From positions 372,001 through 436,000 of the forward strand of contig NZ_CP015520.1 of assembly GCF_001647085.1 (NCBI RefSeq): a stretch of DNA of 64,000 nt, given 5' to 3'. The notes under the pieces were generated by a model that ran no database searches, was not told the origin of the DNA, and was given only the letters and a program-made list of their open reading frames with translations. How positions within the stretch are numbered: the first letter of the stretch is position 1; each line of letters starts with the position of its first letter. Positions 28,736-38,599 of the stretch are shown here, piece by piece. The translations under genes and the position numbers were made by a program. The stretch comes from Thermococcus piezophilus (GTDB taxonomy: Archaea > Methanobacteriota_B > Thermococci > Thermococcales > Thermococcaceae).

Positions 28736-29129
28736 TTTCCACCCACCTCAGCAGTATGTAAAAGACGAATGTGAAGGCCGCCCCAACCTCCAGGCCAACA
28801 GCGATGTTGAAGGGGACTATTATGCCGCCCTCGGAGGGCAGGAAGTTCGCGTAGAAGGCTCCGAAGGCAAGACCTACCAAACCAAGGAGCACGAGAAAGG
28901 CCCCGGCGGAGCTCTCTATCAGGCTCGCCCAGTTGAACTTGAACTTTTTGCGAACCTGTTTGTAGCCATGAGAGGTAATGAGCAATATCACAGCAACCGC
29001 CAGGATGACGCCTCCTTGGAATCCTCCCCCAGGGCTCAAGTAACCATAGAACATGAGATATGCTGCATAGGTGACGAGAAATGGACTCACGAGCTTTGTG
29101 GTTGTTCTAACCACGATGCTCATCTTCAC
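28728..29129 (-). CDS. mnhB: Mrp-type antiporter subunit B
   Basis: A 133-residue, four-helix subunit (MnhB/MbhF family) with the conserved YGYLSPGGGFQGGVILA loop (about residue 29-45). It overlaps both neighbours. The start is GTG 29129 or ATG 29123 two codons later; the choice is unresolved. It forms part of the antiporter core that couples Na+ and proton flow. Confidence 0.92.
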   Translation of the reverse strand: MKMSIVVRTTTKLVSPFLVTYAAYLMFYGYLSPGGGFQGGVILAVAVILLITSHGYKQVRKKFKFNWASLIESSAGAFLVLLGLVGLAFGAFYANFLPSEGGIIVPFNIAVGLEVGAAFTFVFYILLRWVESD

Positions 29130-29368
29130 TTCTTCTTCCCCCCGAGGAGCAGGTAGAATCCTACGACCGCCGTGAACAGCAGGCTCGCCTCGCCGAGGCT
29201 GTCGTAGACCCTCCAGCCAGCGAGTATGGCCGAGACTAAGTTCGGAACCCCTATCTCGCCCCAGTTCTGGACGTAGTAGGCGTAGCTTCCACTAACCTCG
29301 TGGGAGTAGTCAAGGCTGAGTAGGACGATGCCAAGGGCGAGAGTTATAACCACCCCAGCCTTCTTCAC
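29126..29368 (-). CDS. Mrp/Mbh small membrane subunit (MbhE-like)
   Basis: An 80-residue protein with two helices (VVITLALGIVLLSLD at 6-20 and ASLLFTAVVGFYLLLG near 60-75) around an extracellular-type loop ending in GWRVYDSLGEA. The YDSLGE-type motif is typical of MbhE and of the N-terminal segment of some MnhB proteins. GTG 29368 has GGAGGTGACGA as RBS and overlaps the previous stop by four bases. Confidence 0.85.
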   Translation of the reverse strand: MKKAGVVITLALGIVLLSLDYSHEVSGSYAYYVQNWGEIGVPNLVSAILAGWRVYDSLGEASLLFTAVVGFYLLLGGKKK

Positions 29369-29595
29369 CTCGTCACCTCCTCGATGGTGAACAGGAATAT
29401 ACCAATAACTACCGCGCCGACCACTATGGCAGAGAGTGCGACGTCTGGGGCTTTGAGCTCGAAGAGGACCAGTATGAAGAGCAAACTTAGGAGGGAGTAC
29501 TTAACGACAGCACTAACCAGCTCATTCTCCTCTACCACCGCAACAGCGAGGATTATCATGGCTATGAACACAACATCAAGGATTGTCCCAAGCAT
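29365..29595 (-). CDS. DUF4040 subunit (MbhD-like; MrpA C-terminal module)
   Basis: A 76-residue protein with two to three helices and a central Glu (FELKAPDVALSAIVVGAVV). DUF4040 corresponds to the C-terminal part of bacterial MrpA, here encoded separately as in archaeal membrane hydrogenase operons (MbhD). It overlaps mnhG by 20 bases at its start. Confidence 0.87.
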   Translation of the reverse strand: MLGTILDVVFIAMIILAVAVVEENELVSAVVKYSLLSLLFILVLFELKAPDVALSAIVVGAVVIGIFLFTIEEVTR

Positions 29596-29890
29596 ACATG
29601 TCCACCACTACTTTCGGCTTAACCCCGTACTTGTATGCCCCGCGCGCTATGGCGTGCGAGACCATCGGGTTTATCATTGCTATAAGGAAGGCCAGCACGA
29701 GGAACTTGAGCTTGACTAGGGCTGGAGCTTCCATCATGAGGACGAGAGCTAAAATTATGCCCATCGCTCCGCCCGTATCGCACTTGGTAGCCGCGTGGAG
29801 GCGTGTGTAAACATCTGGAAATCGGAGTATCCCGAGCGCCCCGAAGAGCATGACGGCCCCGCCGAAGATGAGAAGAGCCGCCTCAATCAT
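29576..29890 (-). CDS. mnhG: Mrp-type antiporter subunit G
   Basis: A 104-residue subunit with three helices. GALGILRFPDVYTRLHAATKCDTGG (residues about 17-41) is the family's signature. ATG 29890 has GGAGAGGAGGGGCA immediately upstream and overlaps mnhF. The C-terminal tail (KYGVKPKVVVDMYAWDNP) is cytoplasmic-type. Confidence 0.93.
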   Translation of the reverse strand: MIEAALLIFGGAVMLFGALGILRFPDVYTRLHAATKCDTGGAMGIILALVLMMEAPALVKLKFLVLAFLIAMINPMVSHAIARGAYKYGVKPKVVVDMYAWDNP

Positions 29891-30131
29891 TGCCCCTCCT
29901 CTCCATGTATTTTGCCAGTATCAAACCCCCAACCGCGTTCACCATGAGCAGGACTATGGCGAGATCTATGAGGTAGTACTCCTGCTGGAGCACGGATAAG
30001 ACGGCTATTATCACCACCACCTTGGTCGTTATGGCGTTGAGGCCCACTATTCTGTCCGGAAGGGTTGGTCCCCTAACCACGCGATAGATTATCAGCATCG
30101 CCGTGAAGACGAGCAGGTAGAAAGCGCTCAC
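29883..30131 (-). CDS. mnhF: Mrp-type antiporter subunit F
   Basis: An 82-residue subunit with three helices. The RGPTLPDRIVGLNAITTKVVV loop (about 20-40) is diagnostic of MrpF/MnhF. The chosen start is GTG 30131, which overlaps the mnhE stop (GTGA) and follows GAGGGTC; the in-frame ATG at 30152 lies inside mnhE and lacks an RBS. Confidence 0.9.
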   Translation of the reverse strand: MSAFYLLVFTAMLIIYRVVRGPTLPDRIVGLNAITTKVVVIIAVLSVLQQEYYLIDLAIVLLMVNAVGGLILAKYMERRGND

Positions 30132-30733
30132 CAGAAGACCCTCTTGAGCCATTCCTCGATGTCCCCCTTTATTTTCTCCCCAGCCTTCTCGCGGTTGAGC
30201 GTTTTGAGGTCTATCCAGTGGACGTAGAGATAGGTCTCACCGAGCTTCTTGCGTACATCCAGCGTTAGCGTCCCCGGAGTTAAGGTTATGGAGTTGGCAA
30301 GTATTGTAACGCCGGTGTCAGAGTGCAGGTCGGTCTTTATCTTGACTATGCCCGGATTGATGTCCATAAAGATTACATTCTTGGCGACTTTGAGGTTGCT
30401 CTCCACGAGCCTGAAGGCCATTATCACGATGTACTGCGGCAGGTAAAGGAAAGCGAAATAGAGGAGTTTTTCAAGGATGTGCCCTGTCTTTCGTATATCC
30501 TCAGTTAGCATATCCCGCATAAAGGAGGCCATTATAAGAGTCATCGCCGCGCCCACCGCGAGGTTCTCCAGCCTGAGGCTCGATGAGATTACAATCCAGA
30601 AAGCGAACAGAACCGCCCAGGTTAGGACTACCCTCTCCCAGACAGGAAGCTTCGACGCCTCAAACCTCTCGTGGAGAATCCTCTGGCGCAGGCTCTCCAG
30701 CCTCTCCTTGAGGTAGAAGGTGACGCGGCTCAT
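30128..30733 (-). CDS. mnhE: Mrp-type antiporter subunit E
   Basis: A 201-residue first gene of the Mrp operon. It has two N-terminal helices (LTWAVLFAFWIVISSSL and LYFAFLYLPQYIVIMAF) and the MrpE signature TILANSITLTPGTLTLDV followed by LYVHWIDL. The start is ATG 30733, about 25-28 bases after TTATAA on the minus strand and without an RBS, so the transcript may be leaderless. A longer frame from 30805 has no supporting start. It is divergent from gcvH. Confidence 0.9.
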   Translation of the reverse strand: MSRVTFYLKERLESLRQRILHERFEASKLPVWERVVLTWAVLFAFWIVISSSLRLENLAVGAAMTLIMASFMRDMLTEDIRKTGHILEKLLYFAFLYLPQYIVIMAFRLVESNLKVAKNVIFMDINPGIVKIKTDLHSDTGVTILANSITLTPGTLTLDVRKKLGETYLYVHWIDLKTLNREKAGEKIKGDIEEWLKRVFW

Positions 30734-30868
30734 GGTGTAGACTACGGCGCGGAGGGTTATAACGGTTTTGCAGACGCCAAGATTTTCCGGGAAGCTATCG
30801 GCCATCAGGTGGTTTCACCATGGAAAGGTTTAAATCTCCCGCCGTTTCAGAGAGATTTGGTGGTGCTC

Positions 30869-31272
30869 ATGATTGAGGCTGGGGAATACAAGGTCAAGGA
30901 GGGCCTTTACTACACGAAGGACCACGAGTGGTCCAGGTTCTTGATGATGGAACGGTTCTCGTTGGAATAAGCGATTATGCCCAGAAGGAGCTCGGTGACC
31001 TGGCCTACGTCGAGCTTCCGGAGATTGGGACGGAGGTAAGTCAGGGCGACGTCCTCTGCGAGCTGGAGAGCGTTAAGGCTGTCTCAGAAGTTTACGCTCC
31101 CGTCAGCGGCGAAGTGATTGAGGTCAATGATGAGCTTGAAGACAGCCCCGAGGTTCTCAACGAAGACCCCTACGAGAACTGGATAGCCAAGCTCAAGCCG
31201 AGCAACCTTGAGGAAGAGCTCAATGAGCTCATGGATGCGGAAGCTTATGCCAAATACCTTGAGAGCCTCTAA
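30869..31272 (+). pseudogene. gcvH: Glycine cleavage system H protein with one-base deletion
   Basis: The H protein carries the lipoyl arm of the glycine cleavage system. The ATG at 30869 begins MIEAGEYKVKEGLYYTKDHEW. After CACGAGTGG the reading frame shifts because one G of a GGG run at about 30930-30931 is missing. The remainder, VQVLDDGTVLVGISDYAQKE and the lipoyl-lysine segment CELESVKAVSEVYAPVSGEV, is intact to 31272. The rest of the protein shows no decay, so a sequencing error or a very fresh mutation fits. An internal start at 30928 would lack the first 20 residues. Confidence 0.9.
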
Positions 31273-31333
31273 GCCTTTCTTTCCTTTCAGAAAGCTTAAG
31301 TATTTTTGGGCCCTTCTTCTATCGGTGATTCCC

Positions 31334-31672
31334 ATGAAGGTTCTAAAGGAGTGGGATGTTAAGGTTAAGCTTGTAAAGACCAAGCGCGGGGCTATTCTGC
31401 ACATGATAGAGCTCGAACCTGGGCACTTCTATCTCGAGCAGAACCCACTAAAGGATTCTAAATACGGCGTCGCCTACAGGAAGATTAAGGAGAACTTCCC
31501 CGAGTTTTACATGTTCTGGGAGATAAAGAACAACCGCTACACGGGCAAGCTCCTCGCTGGGGCGTTCCTTGAGAAGAAGGAGATTGACGACTTCATAACC
31601 CTCGTCGCCAGGAGCGAGGACTTCAAGAAGTTCGAGGAGATTTTCGAGGAAATCGAGGATATGGAAGAGTGA
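31334..31672 (+). CDS. Conserved hypothetical protein, 112 aa
   Basis: A small, soluble, alpha/beta protein I do not assign to a family. Visible are a strand-rich N-terminal half (VKVKLVKTKRGAILHMIELE), the aromatic cluster FPEFYMFWEIKNNRYTGK and an acidic C-terminal helix (FKKFEEIFEEIEDMEE). ATG 31334 has CGGTGATTCCC as a strong RBS. It stands 60 bases after gcvH on the same strand. Confidence 0.75.
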   Translation: MKVLKEWDVKVKLVKTKRGAILHMIELEPGHFYLEQNPLKDSKYGVAYRKIKENFPEFYMFWEIKNNRYTGKLLAGAFLEKKEIDDFITLVARSEDFKKFEEIFEEIEDMEE

Positions 31673-31868
31673 GCTCAGGTTTGACCATCATCATCTTTTT
31701 CTCAGATACCCTAGAGGTCTTCATCGCTCACTTTTATCCTTGCTAGTTGTCCATTATTTCCAAAACATAGCTTTTATCAGTTTCGTTCTTTTTAGATATC
31801 ATGGTCGTTTTTGTCGCCAGGGAGTACTCCCATGCCGTCCATCAACAACCGCAACCTTTTTCTCTTTT

Positions 31869-32004
31869 TTAAAACCTCGGCGATATCTGCCTTCGTTTCG
31901 AGATCTCAATGCGGAGGTTCTCTGCCCTCTGCGGATCGTTCTCCCTCCGTATTTCCTCAACGAGGGCTTCGCAGGATTCCGGAGAAGGTCGCTCCCCTGT
32001 TCAT
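31869..32004 (-). pseudogene. Possible short frameshifted gene
   Basis: A TATA-like GATATATATTA (about 32032-32042) is followed by GAGCGGTGAG and ATG 32004, reading MNRGATFSGILR. One frame over, EALVEEIRRENDPQRAENLR continues to a TAA at 31869. A single-base shift would join them into a peptide of about 45 residues. The promoter and RBS make this worth listing, but it has no family match and may be chance. The rest of 31673-32220 shows no gene. Confidence 0.25.
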
Positions 32005-32220
32005 CTCACCGCTCTATAGGGCCGCACCTAGTAATATATATCAATGGAGCATAGCTTCACGGAGCTGATGATGTTGTCCAGCACGGACACAACCTCGTGC
32101 TCATTTATACCTTTACTAATGGTAACAATGTAGAAAAAACTTTAAGACTCTGCGGCATCACTGGCACAGGTAAGGTTATAAGACGAAACACGAACAATTA
32201 TGTAGTGTCGCAGCCGTGGT

Positions 32221-32844
32221 TTGGGGGAACTCATAGGTCTCGTCAGTGCGGTCGTAGAGGACAAGAGGAAACTCACAACCTCGCTTAAACTGATCCAGAT
32301 AGTTTCTCTCTATTTCACGGCCGTCACCGGGGTTGCGGCTTTTGTCCTATGGCCATCTAACACATATATCCGCTTTATCCTCTCCGTAGCGATCCTGGTA
32401 GAGTATGTATGTGTCCGGAGAATTCTATCACGGAGGGCAGCCGATATAACACAGGACGAGGAAGAGGGCTTCGAGAAATTCCTCGATAAGGCTTTCGAGC
32501 TGGTGAGCGCCGCAATTAGGAACTATGAGAAGCTCGAAGATGTATTCTATGAAAAGTTCCCCGAAGTTGCTTCAAAGATGTCTCTTACTGTGTGGGTGGA
32601 CAATCTGCTGGGGGAGTTTGAAAAGTGGGTTGTTCCCACATTTATCCTTTGCAGAGCGATTTACGGCATTCTTTTGTTGTGGTGGGCTGATACGCTCGTT
32701 TATGTGGAACCGAACATCGAGAATGTAGGCGCCGGCTTTCTCATATATGTGGTCTCAACGACCACAACCTCGGTATTGAAGCTCGATATCGAGAATAGCA
32801 TTTCAATAATACGGAAATGGACCAAGGATAGTAAAAAGAAGTAA
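32221..32844 (+). CDS. Predicted membrane protein, 207 aa, unrecognised
   Basis: I do not recognise a family. Two helices near the N-terminus (LIQIVSLYFTAVTGVAAFVLW and YIRFILSVAILVEYVCV) are followed by a cytoplasmic helical region (EEEGFEKFLDKAFELVSAAIRNYEKLEDVFYEKF) and two more helices (FILCRAIYGILLLWWA and AGFLIYVVSTTTTSV), with a lysine-rich end. There is no good RBS before the GTG/TTG start region, so 32221 is tentative. It lies in an accessory patch, next to an interrupted gene of similar style. Confidence 0.6.
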   Translation: MGELIGLVSAVVEDKRKLTTSLKLIQIVSLYFTAVTGVAAFVLWPSNTYIRFILSVAILVEYVCVRRILSRRAADITQDEEEGFEKFLDKAFELVSAAIRNYEKLEDVFYEKFPEVASKMSLTVWVDNLLGEFEKWVVPTFILCRAIYGILLLWWADTLVYVEPNIENVGAGFLIYVVSTTTTSVLKLDIENSISIIRKWTKDSKKK

Positions 32845-32872
32845 CGAATGGACGGGTTGGATAAAACTCAAA

Positions 32873-33409
32873 TTGGCTAGGGCATACCTGGGACTTTCCG
32901 CCGTTTTCTTCCTCGCTCCATACTCACTTCTCAATTTCGTTCTCGGGGACTTCGCTAACCCAAAGTTGGGGAGCGGCGAGTTTCTCCTCAGCTATAAGTC
33001 CTCCAAAGAGAAATATACCCCCTAATGTGTGGAATCGGAAGCACTCGAGTTTCTGAGAAAAATCGTGGAGAAATACAAAGTGAGGGCGCTCTTCGACCCG
33101 GAGAAAAAGATCGGGGCTTACTGGAATATTATAGACAAAATCGACTATATGTTCGAGAGTCCAGTGGCAACGGACATAGGGAAGTTCTGGAACAGCTACT
33201 TCCTCATCGACCGCAAAGGCCAGCGGTTCTCATTAATCCAGATTGTTCTGGAGCAAGTTGAAGTGGTAGAAAGAAGGAGGTTTTTCTGGAACAAGACCAT
33301 ACTACCAAAACACCGTTATTTCATCAGGATTCACGAGGCCTATTTTAAGAGTAGTCTCGTTGCTGATGTCCTCCGCGAGGTGGTGGAGGTAGTTGAAAAG
33401 AAAAAGTGA
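32873..33409 (+). pseudogene. Unrecognised membrane-anchored protein with in-frame TAA
   Basis: One frame holds both parts. Codons 32873-33022 begin MARAYLGLSAVFFLAPYSLL (a membrane anchor) and end SSKEKYTP before TAA (33023-33025). The next in-frame codons read CVESEALEFLRKIVEKYKVR and continue to the stop at 33409 with a conserved-looking soluble domain (AYWNIIDKIDYMF...). A single nonsense change explains the break; GTG 33029 could also restart translation. The TTG start is weak. The gene lies 28 bases after the 207-aa membrane protein and may work with it. Confidence 0.5.
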
Positions 33410-33595
33410 GTATATCATCTGGAGTGGTGCAAAGCGACCGTTTTGTAGCGGACAAACCCCTCACAGAGTTGTTCCACAACAGTCGTTTCTTTTCCAGAAC
33501 TCCTTATGAGACAAAATCCAACACTGACAGTTTGTCCCGTAGAGGGGCAAACGGCCTATAAGCACTTGTCTACGCACCCGCACGAGGTGTTTGTA

Positions 33596-33640
33596 ATGGC
33601 CGTATTCGCTTATCTGAGGGTTAGCACGAGTGAACATTAA
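33596..33640 (+). pseudogene. Serine recombinase N-terminal fragment
   Basis: ATG 33596 begins MAVFAYLRVSTSEH and stops at 33640. YxRVSTxEQ is the N-terminal catalytic motif of serine resolvases and of IS607-type TnpA, with the nucleophile Ser. The remaining 200 or so bases (33641-33845) show no continuation I can follow. The preceding region 33410-33595 holds no gene that I can see. This is a mobile-element remnant in the accessory patch. Confidence 0.5.
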
Positions 33641-33868
33641 ATCAACAGCCAGAAATGACATATCCTAAGAATCTCAGCGCGGTTATCTCTTTTGTGAGTT
33701 TAGTAAATTAGCGGCTCGGCCAGTATGCCCTTCATCATGGCATGCCCGATTCAGCCACTCCGGAGTTTGTCATCGCCAGAGTTTCATTTGCCAGGGAATT
33801 GATAAAGGTGCCGCAACTTCTGGGGTAGTAGTTGTAAGAGGAAAGTTGAGAAGAACAGAGAAAGGAGC

Positions 33869-36183
<2,315 letters not shown>

Positions 36184-36244
36184 AATGAACACCTCCATAC
36201 ATGTGGTCAGATTTGGACATCAAAGAGGTTTACAACTCTGAGTG

Positions 36245-36278
36245 TTTATAAATCTGTTGTTAACTTTTGGTTATCAAC
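36245..36278 (-). promoter_or_regulatory. Nfn operon 1 promoter with SurR-type site
   Basis: On the plus strand the sequence reads GTTGTTAAC (36256-36264), five bases (TTTTG), then GTTATCAAC (36270-36278): an exact GTTn3AACn5GTT site with a second full half. TTTATAAAT (36245-36253), the TATA box of the minus-strand nfn operon, begins three bases away, so the site sits next to the BRE. SurR is the Thermococcales redox-responsive sulfur regulator. Its binding here is inferred from the match. Confidence 0.8.
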
Positions 36279-36381
36279 CCCGAAATAATTTCGAACTCTG
36301 GGAGATATTCACGAGAATTGGCCGTTTTAGAATGGACAGTCTCGAATACAAGCCGTCCAAAGAATAGAAGACAATAGTGGC

Positions 36382-37143
36382 TCAGAGCTTTCTCAGGAAG
36401 GTTATGTATCCAGTATGCGCCAGCATCCTGGTTTTCGGGCGCATGCAGTCCTTCTTAACCTCCTGCTCCCTGACGAGGACTTCAACGGTCCTCGGCCTGT
36501 AGAAGTGCTTCCGGTACTCCTGAAGTGCAATATAGAACCGGTGAACCTGATTCATGCACGGCGTGTAAGCCACGAAGTATCCGCCGGGCTTAAGGGCTTT
36601 GACTGCGTGTGGAAGAACGTTCTCTGGCTGTGGGAGGTCGAGGACGATGTGGTCAACGTTTTCCTCGTCTATCCCTTCGTAGATATTTTTGAGCTTTATC
36701 GTGACCCTGTCGTCGAAGCCCACCCACCTGATGTTGCGCTCGGCTATCTTCGCGAAGTCTTCTCTGATCTCGTAGCTGATGACTCGTCCGGTGGGGCCAA
36801 CGATGTTGGCGAGAAAGATGGTTAAAGCTCCACTACCGACGCCAGCCTCGACGATCGTATCCCCCGGCGAAATTCCCGCGTAGGCGACTATTATTCCGGC
36901 GTCCTTCGGGTGGACTATCTGCGGCCCGCGCTTCATCTTCTCGATGTAGTCTATTATGCTCGGCCTGAGGATGAGGAACTCCTCGCCCTTGTGGCTGGTT
37001 ATCTTCTCACCGTAATCCTTCTCAAGGAGCTCCTCGAGGTTGATTATACCAAGATCCGTATGAAACTCCTTCTTCTCAACCGTCAGAAGGTACCCCTTCC
37101 CCCTCATATCTATTAGCAATACCTTATCCCCCTCCTGTAGCAA
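36382..37143 (-). CDS. trmI: tRNA (adenine-57/58-N1)-methyltransferase
   Basis: The 253-residue enzyme methylates N1 of A57 and A58 in the T loop. After an N-terminal beta domain, the SAM site IVEAGVGSGALTIFLANIV (about residue 97) and the DHIVLDLPQPENVLPHAVKALKPGGYF motif are clear. The start is TTG 37143 with GGTGAGGCG upstream, giving LQEGDKVLL; the GTG at 37152 lies inside the RBS. The start overlaps the DUF257 gene's 3' end by 20 bases. Confidence 0.92.
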   Translation of the reverse strand: MLQEGDKVLLIDMRGKGYLLTVEKKEFHTDLGIINLEELLEKDYGEKITSHKGEEFLILRPSIIDYIEKMKRGPQIVHPKDAGIIVAYAGISPGDTIVEAGVGSGALTIFLANIVGPTGRVISYEIREDFAKIAERNIRWVGFDDRVTIKLKNIYEGIDEENVDHIVLDLPQPENVLPHAVKALKPGGYFVAYTPCMNQVHRFYIALQEYRKHFYRPRTVEVLVREQEVKKDCMRPKTRMLAHTGYITFLRKL

Positions 37144-37762
37144 ACGCCTCACCTTCCTTTTTTATAATTAAACCTTCCTTGGAAATGTAGAAGACTATCG
37201 ACGAGACTTCCTCAAGCATCGCAAGATGCTCGGGACTTAAAATGTCCACATTAACAAAGTGAATCCCGATCCAGTCTTCCATTGGGATTGTACTGATGCT
37301 TGTGAGTATCGCTTTCATTGCTTCATCGCCTCCAAAGCGTATGTACTGGGCCAGGCCGAATGTCAGGACGTAATCTGGTTTGGCTGGGCAGTTCGCCATC
37401 CTGTTAACAACCATGTGGTAGTTCTTGAAGAAACCGTGGGAATCATAAACTGGTACCACTTCCTCTATTACCTCGCCGTAACTGGCCGAGCCAGGGCCAA
37501 CTTTGACAATCTTGATTTTTTTGATGATTTCAATGATTTTGGAATATTCCCTGCCGGATATTCTGCGAATGTAGTTCCTGAACATGAGGTCTCCCACTCC
37601 AAAGAAGTCACCTATAACAACTACCCCCCTATCCACGAGCATAGGGATGAGCAATCCCCACGAAAACTCCTCAACTGGATACACCGAAGGATATTCTACC
37701 ATAACGATGTCGCCCTTTTGGACCTTCCCGAAGAGATAAGTCTCAAAGTCGGTGGTGTCCAT
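37124..37762 (-). CDS. DUF257 family protein (KaiC/RecA-like fold)
   Basis: A 212-residue member of a family expanded in Thermococcales, probably related to RecA/KaiC-like proteins but without a clear Walker A motif. Features include GDIVMVEYPSVYPVEEFSWGL near 16-36, GVVVIGDFFGVGDLMFRNYIRRI and an internal GFFKNYHMVVNRMANCP. ATG 37762 has GGTGAGCTGAT upstream. It shares an operon and a 20-base overlap with trmI. Confidence 0.8.
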   Translation of the reverse strand: MDTTDFETYLFGKVQKGDIVMVEYPSVYPVEEFSWGLLIPMLVDRGVVVIGDFFGVGDLMFRNYIRRISGREYSKIIEIIKKIKIVKVGPGSASYGEVIEEVVPVYDSHGFFKNYHMVVNRMANCPAKPDYVLTFGLAQYIRFGGDEAMKAILTSISTIPMEDWIGIHFVNVDILSPEHLAMLEEVSSIVFYISKEGLIIKKEGEAFATGGG

Positions 37763-37820
37763 ATCAGCTCACCAAAAGGGTTTTTAACTACTCCTCTTTT
37801 AAACCTTTTAGGTGGAAGAA

Positions 37821-38159
37821 ATGAGAAAGTTTGTGGTGTGGCCCAACGAGCTCGATGCACGGCTCAGCAGGAAATACGGGCGCGCCGTTGGCAAGAGCTT
37901 TGCTGTCGATGGGCCCACGATTCGGGAAATCATCAATGCCGCAGAAAGTCTTGGGATGAAAATCATTGAGGTCGACGAGAACAAGCTCAATCCAAAGCTG
38001 GCAGGGCTCGATGAAGAGTACAGAAGGCGTGGAATGGTCAGGATAGAAAGCAAACACCCCAAGGGTAAGAGTCTCAAGATGATATGTCAGAAAATCGGAG
38101 AAATCAGGAGAACTCACTCTAAGGGCAAGAAGTCCAAATCCAAGAGGAGAAAAAGGTAG
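37821..38159 (+). CDS. srp19: Signal recognition particle protein SRP19
   Basis: A 112-residue protein that binds 7S RNA helices 6 and 8 and helps SRP54 dock. Characteristic are the start MRKFVVWPNELDARLSRKYGR and the later NPKLAGLDEEYRRRGMVRI. A lysine-rich tail (KGKKSKSKRRKR) ends it. ATG 37821 has AGGTGGAAGAA as RBS. It is divergent from DUF257 and overlaps no neighbour, ending one base before the convergent Lrp-like gene. Confidence 0.92.
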   Translation: MRKFVVWPNELDARLSRKYGRAVGKSFAVDGPTIREIINAAESLGMKIIEVDENKLNPKLAGLDEEYRRRGMVRIESKHPKGKSLKMICQKIGEIRRTHSKGKKSKSKRRKR

Positions 38160-38405
38160 TCACTCCTCTTCTTTCATTTCTACGACGATAGCGGTCGTTG
38201 TATCAATTACCCCATCGATGTTATGGATGTCATGGAGTATTTTTCTGGTCAGCTCCCCGAGGTCCTTGGCCTCGATGTGGACTATCGCATCGTAGGGCCC
38301 GGTGACTGCATCGGCCTTGGTGACCCCAGGAATCTGCTTAAGGGCCTCTATGACGCTTTCTACTTTTCCAATCTCAACAGTCAATAAAACGTACGACCTA
38401 ACCAT
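38160..38405 (-). CDS. Stand-alone Lrp/AsnC effector (RAM) domain protein
   Basis: An 81-residue protein with the ligand-binding and oligomerisation half of an Lrp/AsnC regulator (VLLTVEIGKVESVIEALKQIPGVTKADAVTGPYDAIVHIEAKD) and no DNA-binding domain. Such proteins may modulate full-length Lrp members or bind amino acids. ATG 38405 follows GGTGGTGAAAAA. It is convergent with srp19. Confidence 0.88.
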   Translation of the reverse strand: MVRSYVLLTVEIGKVESVIEALKQIPGVTKADAVTGPYDAIVHIEAKDLGELTRKILHDIHNIDGVIDTTTAIVVEMKEEE

Positions 38406-38599
38406 TTTTTCACCACCGGGGAAAGGTTTTCGTTTTTATTTACTCTCACACATCATTTAAGCTTTTCGTAGTTTTTCAGGGCGCCCCTGCTGCGAATTTA
38501 AACCCAATGAGAGTTAATAACCAATGGTACATTAAAAGGGCGACCAGAGCACTAATATACCCATCGAAAGATTTATTACTCACCCGATTGTAGGAGACT

